Shown here piece by piece: positions 8,776 to 17,243 of a stretch of DNA of 64,000 nt. A program made the position numbers and the translations under genes. Numbering within the stretch: position 1 is the first letter of the stretch; each line of letters starts with the position of its first letter. The notes under the pieces are model-generated. The model saw nothing but the letters and a program-made list of their open reading frames with translations. It was not told where the DNA came from and searched no databases. The DNA comes from Sphingomonas sp. PAMC26645. Lineage in GTDB: Bacteria > Pseudomonadota > Alphaproteobacteria > Sphingomonadales > Sphingomonadaceae. The stretch spans positions 1,732,501-1,796,500 of the forward strand of contig NZ_CP039249.1 of assembly GCF_004795835.1 (NCBI RefSeq), in the 5' to 3' direction.

Positions 8776-8988
8776 CTATATTGGGCTTCGGAGCCGTTCG
8801 ACGGATATGGTTTGCAGCAGATCAAAATCGACGCGCGTGCCAACGACGGTTACCCTTTCCCCGGCTAACTCTTGAGCCCGACGTGAGGCGTCGAGCCGCC
8901 AAGTGCCTCCTGCATCCCGTCGAAACACGAGATTTCCATTCTCCAGGTCTAGCCGGCCGGTCTCCTCGTGCTTCGAACCCATGGGCAT
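8776..8988 (-). CDS. DUF5818-like small protein, 70 aa
   Basis: Reads HEETGRLDLENGNLVFRRD, then TWRLD, then GERVTVVGTRVDFDLLQTIS. This is the layout I recall for DUF5818 proteins of sphingomonads, a small beta-rich fold resembling OB-fold proteins. The ATG at 8988 overlaps the TAA of the upstream secreted-protein gene (TAATG), which fixes the start and indicates coupling. The function is unknown. Confidence 0.6.
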   Translation of the reverse strand: MPMGSKHEETGRLDLENGNLVFRRDAGGTWRLDASRRAQELAGERVTVVGTRVDFDLLQTISVERLRSPI

Positions 8989-9182
8989 TAGACTGGTTTT
9001 GCGCCAGCTGATCCGCACTTTGCGAACTTGCCATTGGCAGTCTTGCAGCGGACTGATTTCGGGGGGGGCTTATTGGGACATTTCGCAAATCTGCCCTTTG
9101 CGTCCTTGCAAGGTGTAGAGAACGCCGGAGCGGGCGCACCGACTAAAGCAAGGGTTGCAATGGCGAACAACAGCTGATGCAT
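8988..9182 (-). CDS. small secreted protein with duplicated cysteine motif, 64 aa
   Basis: Starts at ATG 9182 behind GGAGAT. The signal peptide (MHQLLFAIATLALVGAPAPAFS) is clear. The mature part contains two copies of a short motif, CKDAKGRFAKC and CKTANGKFAKC, separated by a proline-rich linker, so two disulfides are plausible. Probably periplasmic or secreted. I know similar short Cys-repeat exported proteins in sphingomonads but no function for them. It is translationally coupled to the DUF5818-like gene. Confidence 0.6.
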   Translation of the reverse strand: MHQLLFAIATLALVGAPAPAFSTPCKDAKGRFAKCPNKPPPKSVRCKTANGKFAKCGSAGAKPV

Positions 9183-9389
9183 GACGATCTCCGTCCCAGG
9201 TATGGGGCTATTCCAAACTATCAAACACCCTTCGGCTGTCAACGCAGCGTCTTTGGATTACGGTGCGATTTGACACCACTTCGATACTTGAACAAAGCTG
9301 GTCTATCTCATCAGGCGGGTTGAATGATCATCTTATCCTAAAGCCCCGAAATCAAGCGAAGGCATCTCAACGATCGCCCCGCCTGCCGT

Positions 9390-9491
9390 CTATCGACTCG
9401 ACCGAGATCGTCGGAACGCCCAGACCAGGGAGGACAGGCTGCCGATCAACGCGGCGACGGCGAGCAGAAGCGGGGGATCCAGGACTATCAT
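9390..9491 (-). CDS. tiny membrane protein, 33 aa
   Basis: A short frame with a good ribosome-binding site (GGAG seven bases before ATG 9491). It encodes an acidic-start peptide with one membrane helix (LLLAVAALIGSLSSLVWAF) and a basic C-terminal tail (RRSRSSR). The layout of charge, helix and basic tail is typical of genuine single-pass microproteins. Its function is unknown. It lies between the DUF5818 unit and the ParB/recombinase operon; the rest of 9183-9558 shows nothing else. Confidence 0.4.
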   Translation of the reverse strand: MIVLDPPLLLAVAALIGSLSSLVWAFRRSRSSR

Positions 9492-9558
9492 TACGCGACT
9501 CCATCGGCTCGTGGCAGTTCTGCGTATCCGTTATGTTCCTTGTAGGACAGCTGGCGCG

Positions 9559-10443
9559 TCAGGTGGCATCCAGTGACGTCGCATCTACGATTGCCCGGAA
9601 CTGGTTCATGATTTCCTGATGCCGGGACGTAAGATAGCCTGCGACGTTGTCGTTTTCGATCAGGCGCTTCAGATAGCGCGATGACAGCACGAGTTCGAGG
9701 ACGTCGTCGCCAAACGTGGAATCGCGTGCACGGAAATCGGCGTTGAGCGTTTCCAGTTCGCGCTCCATCCGAGCCATCTGCTCGGGCGTCACCCCAGGTA
9801 TTTTTTTGGGCTGATCAGGTTTCGCAAGATCGCATTGCCGTGTCGCCGCGAGCATCGCGCGTGCGTAGCTTGCGGTGAAGTTGTTCATTCCCGCCATCAT
9901 CTCCGCTGCGGCGAACTGCTTCTCGGGCTTGAGCTTGCGGAGGACGTCGAAGACGACCGCGGTCACCTGCTTGTCCTTCAGGATCTCGATGGCATCCGCT
10001 GATATGCCGTCGAGCATCGTGCGGCGTCGTGCCACGAGAGCTTCGTCCATGCCCAGCGCCGCCGCTATCAGTCTGGCGGGCACTCCCCGATCGATAGCGC
10101 GGGTGATCATGTAGTGCTCTTGGACCGTGGCAAGTCGATTGACACGCTTGTTGTATGTGAATGCCTCGTCGTCGTCAGAGACTATGCAGGGGGCAGAAGC
10201 GGCGCCGGTCGCTCGCAGCGCATGAAGACGAAGGTGTCCGTCGAGCAGCATGTGTCGACCGTTCTTGCCCGCGACGGTCACGGCGAGCGGTTCGATGATG
10301 CCGACCTCGGTTATCGACGTGGCAATCCTCGCATACCGTTTGGACTCCGTGATGCGGTCGGTCATCGGCCGGAGCGGAAGGATCGTATCGAGCGGCAGCT
10401 CAAACACCTTGCGTTCGAACGATATGTGCACGGGTTCCGTCAT
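9559..10443 (-). CDS. ParB/RepB-like DNA-binding protein (RepB C-terminal type), 294 aa
   Basis: The N-terminal ParB/Srx-like domain has the segment IIEPLAVTV and a modified ParB box (LLDGHLRLHALRATG, with His where many ParBs have Arg). A helix-turn-helix region follows near VPARLIAAALGMDEALVARR. The C-terminal half matches what I recall of the RepB plasmid-partition C-terminal domain. No ParA gene is adjacent, so ordinary plasmid partition is unlikely. Last gene of a leftward operon with a second ParB-like gene and a serine recombinase; its start overlaps the upstream stop (ATGA). Confidence 0.7.
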   Translation of the reverse strand: MTEPVHISFERKVFELPLDTILPLRPMTDRITESKRYARIATSITEVGIIEPLAVTVAGKNGRHMLLDGHLRLHALRATGAASAPCIVSDDDEAFTYNKRVNRLATVQEHYMITRAIDRGVPARLIAAALGMDEALVARRRTMLDGISADAIEILKDKQVTAVVFDVLRKLKPEKQFAAAEMMAGMNNFTASYARAMLAATRQCDLAKPDQPKKIPGVTPEQMARMERELETLNADFRARDSTFGDDVLELVLSSRYLKRLIENDNVAGYLTSRHQEIMNQFRAIVDATSLDAT

Positions 10444-11318
10444 GCTGCGTCGCCGGCCTTGCCCAGACGCCGCGCGATCGGTTGAGGAAGGTTCGCCATG
10501 CCCTCCGCCCGGAGAAGCGTGACGAAATGGTCTTCGGCGAGAAGCTTGCCCATGGCGCCCACTATGAACGTCAGTCGTCCTTCCGTCAGTGTGGCCTTCT
10601 TCACGAGCAGCCGCTGGCGTTCCACCTCCTTCTGATAGGCGCGGACTAGGGACGCAGCCGTAGTGGGCTGACTGCGCCTCGCGCCGGTTCTGATCGACTT
10701 GATTCCTTTTCCGATCAGATTTCGCTGATCGACGATCCGGCGGATCGCCAGGATCTGTGTGCCCGGCAGCGATCCGGCCTCATAGGCTTCCGTCAGCGCT
10801 CGCTGCACTTGCGTGTCGTCGGCACGAGCGATCTCGGCAGCGATCGTATGCGGGATGACGCCTCGCTCGACCGCATCCAGCAATCGCTCCTCGCCCCTGT
10901 CGAGAAGGAAGTTGATCGTCCAGACGTATTCCGGGCTGAAGCCGACCTTGCGGGCTATCTCCGTATGACCGTAGCCACGCTCCCTGAGCGCACCGATTTC
11001 GCGGATAAGTTCGAGCGGCGTCAGGTTTCGGCGGGCCATGTTCTCCACGAGGCTCATCACGTAGCATTCCTCTCGGGTCGCTTCGATGATGACGGCGGGA
11101 ATGGACGTCTCGCCCAATTTGACGAAGGCCTCCATGCGGCCCTGTCCGCAGACCAGTTCGTAGCCATTCCCGGAGGGGCCCCGCCTGACCGTGATGGGGC
11201 GTTTGAGGCCGACCGCGCGGATGCTCTCGACCAGTTCGTCGAACACCTTACGGTTGCGCGCTCGGGGATTGAGGACCTCTATCGCGACGATGGGGATGTC
11301 GATGATATCAGGGGTCAC
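10440..11318 (-). CDS. ParB-like DNA-binding protein, 292 aa
   Basis: Starts at GTG 11318, which overlaps the TGA of the recombinase gene (GTGA). Classic ParB boxes are visible: GLKRPITVRRG, LVCGQGRMEAF and ENMARRNLTPLELIREI, then a helix-turn-helix (GYGHTEIARKVGFSPEYVWTI). The C-terminal part is helical and again RepB-like. With the downstream paralogue it forms a tandem pair lacking ParA. It may steer or regulate the recombinase on DNA, or act in replicon maintenance; both are inference. Confidence 0.7.
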   Translation of the reverse strand: MTPDIIDIPIVAIEVLNPRARNRKVFDELVESIRAVGLKRPITVRRGPSGNGYELVCGQGRMEAFVKLGETSIPAVIIEATREECYVMSLVENMARRNLTPLELIREIGALRERGYGHTEIARKVGFSPEYVWTINFLLDRGEERLLDAVERGVIPHTIAAEIARADDTQVQRALTEAYEAGSLPGTQILAIRRIVDQRNLIGKGIKSIRTGARRSQPTTAASLVRAYQKEVERQRLLVKKATLTEGRLTFIVGAMGKLLAEDHFVTLLRAEGMANLPQPIARRLGKAGDAA

Positions 11319-12865
11319 AGCGCATACTCCACCGCATGACGTCGCAGCAGGTGATAGAGGGGCGCCAGATCCTCCGTTCGATAGGCGTCGAGCATGATGC
11401 CGTTCTCCTCTGCCATGCCGATGTGCGGATCCGACCCACGGTCTAGCCAAGGTAGGAGGTAGTAGTCTCGGACCGACCCGTTGTCTGGCGCCATGCGGAC
11501 GACGACGGTGATGTCGGGGCGGAGACCGGCGTCGAGGCGGACTCGCCAGCGCAACGATCCGGCCGCGGTCGTCTGGCACCGGACGATGACGACCGCGATC
11601 GTCACCTCGTGGTTGACGAAGAGCAGATCCGTGCTCCCGTCTACTGCGACATGTCCGCCGATCGCTTCGATGTCCGCGATGGTGCTCGCCAAAACGTCGG
11701 GATGCATGAGGCGGAGCTGCCGATTGGTCTCGACGTAACGAAAGTCGCGGACTGGGGCGTAGCCTATCAGCTGGTATGCGCGGAGCAGGCTGCCGAAACG
11801 GTTTCGATAGGCCGCAGTTGACGGCATCGCCTCGACCTCGTCGATGATCATGCCGGACAAAGCGCCTCTGACCGACAGCAGTTCGGACAGCATCCCGAGA
11901 AGGTCCGCATCAGAGAACCGGCGGGCGCGCTCCGCGAGAATGGTCTGCGCCGCTTCGAAGAGTCCAGGGTCGACGATCGCCTCGAAGGCACCGAGCCTAC
12001 GTATCCACATGTCCGGCGTGTTGACGATGCGCTTCTTCTTCAGCTTGCACGAAACCCGATTGTAGACGTTATGGCCGATGTATTTCTCGTTGGTCAGGAT
12101 CTGGCGGACGACCGCGCGGTTCCACGGCCTGCCGAGATCTGTGACTAGACCCTCCTTGTTGAGAAGCGTCGCGATCTCGCGTTCCGAACGGCGTTCGATC
12201 ACGAACATTTGATACATGCGGCGGACGGTATCGATTTCAGCGACGGGTCCCGGCACTAGGATGACGCGATCGGTCTGAAGGCTTTTCTGCTCGCCGGCCG
12301 CCAGCATGGCCTTCGGTTCGTCATGCTCGTTCACGAGACGTCGCCGCAGTCCGTATCCCGCGGGCCCCCCCTGACGATAGCCGAGCGTGATGAGCCTGCA
12401 TTGCCCGGCGAAGACCTTGGTCGACAGCTCTCGGCTATACTCGCCGGCCATCATGCGCTTGACAGTCTTTATTATGTCGGCCTGGAAGCTTCCGTCGTTC
12501 TCGAACTGCTCCGCACAATAGTGGACATGTATCCCTCGTTGGCGACAGATAAATTCGTAATACGCGCTTTCGTCCGCATCCTGGAACCGGCCCCAGCGAC
12601 TGATGTCGTATACGAGGATTGCTTCATAGTCAGCATCGCCGTCCTGCACGTCGTTGATCAGGCGTTTGAGCGAATCGCGTCCCGCGATGTTGAGACCGCT
12701 GCGGCCTTCGTCGGCGTAGGTGCGGACGATTTCGAAGTTCCTGCGCGCAGCATAGTCGGCGATGGCTTCGGCCTGGTTCTCGGTCGAATATTTCTGAAGG
12801 TCCGTCGACATGCGCACATACTGCGCAGCACGGGTCGCCGATTTGTCTGGAGGCTCTGCTGGCAC
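11315..12865 (-). CDS. large serine recombinase, 516 aa
   Basis: The resolvase-type catalytic domain is at residues ~12-165: the nucleophile region is YVRMSTDLQKYSTENQ (Ser about 20), the arginine motif is DEGRSGLNIAGR, and YDISRWGR follows. A recombinase domain covers about 190-310 (REIATLLNKEGL, then the DNA-contact helix region). The usual cysteine-pair zinc ribbon of large serine integrases is not seen in the C-terminal third. It is first in an operon with two ParB-like genes. It could integrate or excise the element containing it; the attachment sites were not identified. Confidence 0.8.
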   Translation of the reverse strand: MPAEPPDKSATRAAQYVRMSTDLQKYSTENQAEAIADYAARRNFEIVRTYADEGRSGLNIAGRDSLKRLINDVQDGDADYEAILVYDISRWGRFQDADESAYYEFICRQRGIHVHYCAEQFENDGSFQADIIKTVKRMMAGEYSRELSTKVFAGQCRLITLGYRQGGPAGYGLRRRLVNEHDEPKAMLAAGEQKSLQTDRVILVPGPVAEIDTVRRMYQMFVIERRSEREIATLLNKEGLVTDLGRPWNRAVVRQILTNEKYIGHNVYNRVSCKLKKKRIVNTPDMWIRRLGAFEAIVDPGLFEAAQTILAERARRFSDADLLGMLSELLSVRGALSGMIIDEVEAMPSTAAYRNRFGSLLRAYQLIGYAPVRDFRYVETNRQLRLMHPDVLASTIADIEAIGGHVAVDGSTDLLFVNHEVTIAVVIVRCQTTAAGSLRWRVRLDAGLRPDITVVVRMAPDNGSVRDYYLLPWLDRGSDPHIGMAEENGIMLDAYRTEDLAPLYHLLRRHAVEYAL

Positions 12866-12939
12866 CGGTTTTCCTGACGCTTGTCACGGGCGTGTCGCGT
12901 CCGTGTCCGACAGAGGCTTTCTATTCGAGGGAGGGCGGA

Positions 12940-13326
12940 ATGTCGTTGTCCGGCAAGAACCGAAATCTTCGAGCGGAAGCCGGAAATCGGTTTCCCATGG
13001 ACCCAGCCGCCGACACGATGGAGGTGTTTGCCAGCGTTATCGCTGACGCCCTCAGACGTGATTTCGGCACGACCCCGGCAAAGGTGAAGCACATCGCGCG
13101 TTTGACCGGAACCAACGCCCGAACGGTTCAGAACTGGCTGCATGCTCGGAATGGTCCGAGCGGCGCGGGACTGGTCGTCCTGATGCGCCACTCGGACGCT
13201 GTCACGGAGGCTGTGCTCGAACTGGCCGATCGTCATAACGCCAAGCGCTTTGCGAAAAGCGATCGGCTCATCACGGAACTCCGGACGCTAGCGATTTCCC
13301 TCCTCGATCACATCGGACCTGAATGA
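12940..13326 (+). CDS. small helix-turn-helix protein, 128 aa
   Basis: Starts at ATG 12940 behind GAGGGAGGG. A helix-turn-helix is visible around residues 45-75 (KVKHIARLTGTNARTVQNW), followed by a short helical tail. It is divergent from the serine recombinase, with 74 bases between starts, so it is well placed to regulate that operon. It could also be a prophage regulator. No enzymatic motif is present. Confidence 0.6.
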   Translation: MSLSGKNRNLRAEAGNRFPMDPAADTMEVFASVIADALRRDFGTTPAKVKHIARLTGTNARTVQNWLHARNGPSGAGLVVLMRHSDAVTEAVLELADRHNAKRFAKSDRLITELRTLAISLLDHIGPE

Positions 13327-13394
13327 TCGATATAACGGTCGCGATGACGTGGCTGGTCGGGAACCGGGAAGTTGACGGGGTTCGCTTCCGCTGC

Positions 13395-14366
13395 TCAGGC
13401 GTGCAGGAGCAGCCACTCCTCGTTGAAGTCCTTGCCTGCCTTCGGCACTAGATCTTCCACGACGAGTCCGGCGGCCGCGTATGCGGTAACCGCCGCTGCC
13501 GCAGCGATCCTGCCCGGGTCGTCCGCGTCTCCGCACACGATCACGCGCCTGACCGCATCCGGGAAGCGGACGTTCGGCAGGTTGCCGTCGCCGACCGCCG
13601 CCCACACGCTGGCGCCTGGAAACATGAGCCTTACCGCCAAGCCATCCTCGACGCTCGCGGCGAGCATCACCGTGTCGGCGACAGGGCCGAAGCGGACGGC
13701 GCATCCGCGCACCCTACCGAGCGACAGCCTCGGCGTGCCGCGGGAAGACTTGCGGCCCTCATTGTCGAGAAAGGTGCGCTGGATGCCGCAGACCCCGCCT
13801 TCGCGGTCCTGAAGCGCCGCCAGCATCGCCGGTTCGCGGCGGCCCTCCCTCCCGTGCGCGTCCCACCAGCGCGAGACATGCGCGTGGCGGATCGATCCTG
13901 GCACGGCATGGCAGACGCCGCGCCTTGTCAGGTATGTCTCGGTCAGCGACCAGCCGATCGGCGTGGCCTCCTGCCAGATCCTGCGCGCCCGTTTCACCGA
14001 CTCCGCGCGACGCAGCGCGATGATGATGGGGTCCTTGAGCGTGGTCGGGACGATGTGCTCCGCGCCTGCAAGATCGAGGCAGGCCTGCCGGAAGTCGACG
14101 TTGTGGATGCGCTGGTGGAGGTCGATCACATCGCCGCCGGCTTCGCAGCCGTGACAGTGGAAGACCTTCTTGCTCTCGTTCACGAAGAAGCTGGCGGTGT
14201 CCTCCGCGTGGAAGGGGCAGAGCCCCTTCATCTCATCGCCCGACGGTTTCAGGTCGGTGACGTCCGCCGCGATCTTCGTGATCGAGGTCTCTGCCTTCAG
14301 GCGGGCGATGTCGATCCGGCCCTTCGCGTCCAGGTATCTGGCTGGCAGCGGTCTTGCGCCGGTCAT
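13395..14366 (-). CDS. phage DnaG-like primase with CHC2 zinc finger and Toprim domain
   Basis: Predicted 323 aa from ATG 14366 (GGAGGTG upstream). The N-terminal zinc site is C50-H53-C71-C74 (CPFHAED and FHCHGC), the CHC2 pattern of DnaG primases. The Toprim half carries a catalytic Glu in ASVEDGLAV and the DADD motif (VIVCGDADDPG). It probably makes primers at the prophage origin. Shorter than bacterial DnaG and with no helicase-binding domain visible. Last gene of the leftward early operon and coupled to its upstream neighbour by an ATGA overlap. Confidence 0.75.
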   Translation of the reverse strand: MTGARPLPARYLDAKGRIDIARLKAETSITKIAADVTDLKPSGDEMKGLCPFHAEDTASFFVNESKKVFHCHGCEAGGDVIDLHQRIHNVDFRQACLDLAGAEHIVPTTLKDPIIIALRRAESVKRARRIWQEATPIGWSLTETYLTRRGVCHAVPGSIRHAHVSRWWDAHGREGRREPAMLAALQDREGGVCGIQRTFLDNEGRKSSRGTPRLSLGRVRGCAVRFGPVADTVMLAASVEDGLAVRLMFPGASVWAAVGDGNLPNVRFPDAVRRVIVCGDADDPGRIAAAAAVTAYAAAGLVVEDLVPKAGKDFNEEWLLLHA

Positions 14367-15046
14367 GCTGCACCTCCGCGATCCTTGGTCCTTTTCGCTG
14401 GCCCGTCCTTCCACCTCAGTTGGCGGAGGCTCGACCGGATGACCTCGATGGTGGCGGGGACCGGCACGCCGAGTTGCGCCGCCCACCAGTCGGACGCCGC
14501 GCGCTCGTGCAAGTGGAGGAACGTGTCGGAGAACTTTCCGTCGGTCATGTGGCGCAGGCCCGCCTGGGCCTCCACGATGTCCCGACGCACGCCACCGTCA
14601 GCCATGCCGGCGAACACGCCTTCCCGCAGACTGCGGAACGACCAGGCGAAGGGCAGGGGGCCTTCTCCGTCCTCAAGCAGCAGATCGTCGACGTAGGCCA
14701 CTGCGTCGGCATCGGGTGCGATCGGCGCACCATGGATATCTTCGAACAGGACGCCGGACGTCCTCCCTTCGATCGCCGCGCGCATCGCGGCTGCGGCGGC
14801 CTGTCCCAGCGAGATGCTGGTCAACCAGCCATTCGGCGCGGCGGTGGTCAGCACGTCCGTGCGTCTGTCGAAGCCGCGAACCTTCGAGGCGGTCAGCACG
14901 TGCGCGGCTATGGGCACGAGGGTCGCGATCGTCGTCAGTTTGGCGAGCGGGTGGTCGCATCGCGACGCCCTGCGGTTTAGGGTGGCTATGTGCGTCGTGG
15001 AGAGGACGAACGGGTGCTGCCCGTCCTCCATGTGGAGTCGGTCCAT
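14363..15046 (-). CDS. hypothetical early-operon protein, 227 aa
   Basis: I do not recognise this family. The middle is Ala-rich and helical, with an acidic loop (YVDDLLLEDGEG), and the C terminus is basic (RWKDGPAKRTKDRGG). The start at 15046 has AGGA seven bases upstream. It overlaps the primase start, so a replication-related role is plausible from position alone. Confidence 0.55.
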   Translation of the reverse strand: MDRLHMEDGQHPFVLSTTHIATLNRRASRCDHPLAKLTTIATLVPIAAHVLTASKVRGFDRRTDVLTTAAPNGWLTSISLGQAAAAAMRAAIEGRTSGVLFEDIHGAPIAPDADAVAYVDDLLLEDGEGPLPFAWSFRSLREGVFAGMADGGVRRDIVEAQAGLRHMTDGKFSDTFLHLHERAASDWWAAQLGVPVPATIEVIRSSLRQLRWKDGPAKRTKDRGGAA

Positions 15047-15415
15047 GTCTCATTCCTGTCTCGAAGGTCCCATTCGCAGGCGGGACCAGGGTGTCAGAAC
15101 GCGGTCTGTGTCGCGTTCGGCGACGTGAAGGCCTTCGTGCTTATCCGCCGACCGCGTCGCGCTCGTTATCGCGTCGCGATGCGACGTCGATCTCCGCATG
15201 GAGACGTTCGGCGTTCCGTCGCCGTCGTGCTTCCTTCATGTGCCTGCTCCTGCATTGGATGCGCGCTGTGCGCGGGTGGACGCGGGCCGGTTTTCCTCCG
15301 GCACCTTGCGATCACCTTCCCTTCCATCCATCGCGAAGCGCCACGACTGGGAGTTCGTCGGCCGCGACCTTGCCGCCGCCCATGCCGTGCTGGCGTTCAT
15401 CGCCGCCCTCGGCGC
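15047..15415. other. gap within the leftward early operon
   Basis: About 370 bases between two leftward early genes. Leftward frames here are only 24-29 codons and unconvincing; rightward frames lack ribosome-binding sites and run opposite to the operon. It may hold a promoter, origin or untranslated RNA; I see no definite signal. Confidence 0.4.
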
Positions 15416-15637
15416 TCATATGTCGTACGTCCGACTGCCGTCCTGCTCCAGGCAGACGTCAGGGAATAAGCAGTGCGGCGACTCGTGATCACGCTCGACG
15501 TCGCTGTAGGTGCGGTTGAGCCAAGCCCACGCCGCATTTTGCGTGCCGAACTTGGCCACGTCCTTTTCTCCGACCATGCCGGAGTTCTCGACGATGATGT
15601 ACGCAGGCTTCGACCTGACAGCGAGGCCGGCGTTCAT
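15416..15637 (-). CDS. small hypothetical early protein, 73 aa
   Basis: Begins at ATG 15637, overlapping the previous stop by the ATGA pattern. The sequence AYIIVENSGMVGEKDVAKF, followed by AWAWLNRTY, looks like a compact alpha/beta fold. Two cysteines lie near the C terminus. No family recognised; probably one of the small accessory genes of the phage early region. Confidence 0.5.
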   Translation of the reverse strand: MNAGLAVRSKPAYIIVENSGMVGEKDVAKFGTQNAAWAWLNRTYSDVERDHESPHCLFPDVCLEQDGSRTYDI

Positions 15638-15870
15638 GAGGTGACGCCGATCGTCGCCAGCAGCGCGGCAGCAGCGCCGGCCGGATCGATCGCGAACATG
15701 ATCGCGGATCCGACGGCGGCACCGAGGCAGGCGAGCTTACCCATGTCGGTCGCGGTCAACCTGTCGGGGGCGCAGGACGAGCAGTCGCAATCGTGGTCGT
15801 GGATCTCGATAAGGCGCATCTGCGGCTCGCGCATGCCTAACGTGCGCTCGATCTTCGGTTGAGGCATCAT
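15634..15870 (-). CDS. small membrane protein with HDHDCDCSSC metal-like motif, 78 aa
   Basis: Starts at ATG 15870, overlapping the upstream stop. Residues about 23-33 contain IHDHDCDCSSCAP, a dense His/Asp/Cys cluster that could bind metal. A hydrophobic C-terminal segment (LACLGAAVGSAIMFA, then AAAALLATIG) suggests membrane association. The function is unknown; it is part of the early operon of small overlapping genes. Confidence 0.5.
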   Translation of the reverse strand: MMPQPKIERTLGMREPQMRLIEIHDHDCDCSSCAPDRLTATDMGKLACLGAAVGSAIMFAIDPAGAAAALLATIGVTS

Positions 15871-16049
15871 GACCTGTTCTCCGGACGGGATTGAATGGCG
15901 ACGCGGAGAACTTCGAGGCTCCACGTCAGCAGGATGGTGACGATCGCGAGCACGCCGATCGCGCGGCCGACCGATCCGAAGAGGACCAGGGCAAGCGCCA
16001 AGCCGCTCATGACGGCGGCGATCGCGTGAACAATGCGCAGGCGATTCAT
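15867..16049 (-). CDS. small two-helix membrane protein, 60 aa
   Basis: Two hydrophobic helices (IVHAIAAVMSGLALALVLFG and GVLAIVTILLTWSLEVLRV) joined by a short turn, with a basic C terminus. Start and stop both overlap neighbours by four bases. It could be a superinfection-exclusion or other small inner-membrane protein; there is no direct evidence. Confidence 0.5.
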   Translation of the reverse strand: MNRLRIVHAIAAVMSGLALALVLFGSVGRAIGVLAIVTILLTWSLEVLRVAIQSRPENRS

Positions 16050-16459
16050 GCCGCCACATCACGCGCGGCCGCGGCGGACCGGATGATCGCGATGCGATCG
16101 GCCGGCTCGTGAGTGAAGCAAGCGCTACACAGATCCACGTCGACCCAGGAGCAAGGGCCGGAATGTCCGACGCAAGGATCCGTCTCGGTGCAGGCACAGA
16201 CGACGCACAGGCGGGGCTCATCGCGTCCCTCGACCGAGAGCGCCACGAGCACACCGAGGTCGAACTGCATCACCTGGTGCAGCACGACGATCGTGTTGAA
16301 CGATGCCGGCATCTGGTCGCTCTCGATCTGCTCGAGCCAGCCGCGGCGGAGGTGTTGCGCCCAGCGCGGCACAGTCGCGATCCGCTCGGCGACGTCGTCG
16401 ATCGACAAGCCAGACGCTTCGCGCCGCTTGCGGAGGTATTGGCCGGGGGTGAGCGTCAT
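16046..16459 (-). CDS. XRE-type helix-turn-helix protein with C-terminal cysteine cluster
   Basis: 137 aa. The N-terminal half is a lambda-repressor-like helix-turn-helix (GQYLRKRREASGLSIDDVAE, then the recognition helix and MPASFNTIVVL). The C-terminal half has a cysteine-rich module (CVVCACTETDPC, then CSWVDVDLCSAC), seven or so cysteines that probably bind zinc. It probably regulates phage early transcription. It overlaps genes on both sides. Confidence 0.65.
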   Translation of the reverse strand: MTLTPGQYLRKRREASGLSIDDVAERIATVPRWAQHLRRGWLEQIESDQMPASFNTIVVLHQVMQFDLGVLVALSVEGRDEPRLCVVCACTETDPCVGHSGPCSWVDVDLCSACFTHEPADRIAIIRSAAAARDVAA

Positions 16460-16641
16460 TGCGCGGCCCTCCGATCGAGATGCGCAGTCGCGGCGACATC
16501 GACGCGATCGATCGCGTGCAGCAGGTGGCGCATCCCGATGGGCAGATGCTCATCATCGGGCTGCGTCAGCGCCTCGAGGGCGAGCACAGTCTGTTTCAGG
16601 GAACTTGAAATGTTCGTGAGAGCTTCGCGTCGGTCGGGCAT
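16456..16641 (-). CDS. small helical hypothetical protein, 61 aa
   Basis: A short helical protein with no recognisable motif. Its stop overlaps the start of the XRE/cysteine-cluster gene (ATGA), which supports it as a real coupled gene. Upstream, a large hairpin (16665-16699) separates it from the CII-like gene. Confidence 0.45.
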   Translation of the reverse strand: MPDRREALTNISSSLKQTVLALEALTQPDDEHLPIGMRHLLHAIDRVDVAATAHLDRRAAQ

Positions 16642-16664
16642 GCAAAGTGTCCAGGCAGCAGTTT

Positions 16665-16699
16665 CCCGCCCCGTTGATCACGATGATCAGCGGGCGGGG
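16665..16699. other. GC-rich inverted repeat between early genes
   Basis: CCCGCCCCGTTGATCA and TGATCAGCGGGCGGGG face each other across a three-base loop, a long near-perfect stem. No T-run follows on either strand, so a simple intrinsic terminator is unlikely. It may be an RNA-processing hairpin or a protein-binding palindrome (core TGATCA). Confidence 0.45.
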
Positions 16700-16733
16700 C
16701 GGGGTGGGCGGCGATGTCAGTCGGTTGGCGGTG

Positions 16734-17222
16734 TCAGCCGTCAGGCGGGGAAAGCGGACCCTCGCGGGCATGGCGGATGCGCTTCTTTAAGCTGGCCGAG
16801 AGCGGCGCGATGGCACCGTCGGCGTGCTCGAGTTCACGCAGAGCGGACTCCATGATCTGGACAGTCGCGCCCGGATGCATGGCCTCGACGACAAGCGGCG
16901 TAGCCTCGCACGACTCCTTCAGCCACGAATGGGCCAGCTGACCGTAGGCATGCTCTTCGGCAAATCGTTCGGCTGCAGCAGCTTCGATCATGCGAAGGAT
17001 CGTATCCGTCAAAGGATAGCCGGCATGGCCAGCGGCGCGCCATTCGAGGTCGAGCGCAACGACGTCCTTAATCGTCAGCTGCCCAGGCTTCAGCGGGTCG
17101 GTCATGCTATGCAGGTAGCCGACCTGACGGCCCGTCGCCTCGGCGGCACGGCCGATCTTGAGGATGCCGAGCACCTCGCTGAGCTTGTTCTCGATCGTGA
17201 TGGGTTCACGCAGCTTCGTCAT
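16734..17222 (-). CDS. phage CII-like regulatory protein, 162 aa
   Basis: First large gene of the leftward early operon. The N terminus KLREPITIENKLSEVLGIL, with the helix-turn-helix-like region IGRAAEATGRQVGYLHSMTD, resembles phage regulatory proteins of the CII family found beside Cro/CI switches. A helical C-terminal half follows. Position (downstream of the Cro-like gene, behind a terminator-like hairpin) matches lambda cII. It would activate lysogenic promoters if the analogy holds. Confidence 0.55.
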   Translation of the reverse strand: MTKLREPITIENKLSEVLGILKIGRAAEATGRQVGYLHSMTDPLKPGQLTIKDVVALDLEWRAAGHAGYPLTDTILRMIEAAAAERFAEEHAYGQLAHSWLKESCEATPLVVEAMHPGATVQIMESALRELEHADGAIAPLSASLKKRIRHAREGPLSPPDG

Positions 17223-17243
17223 GCTGCCGCCCTTCCGAAAAGT

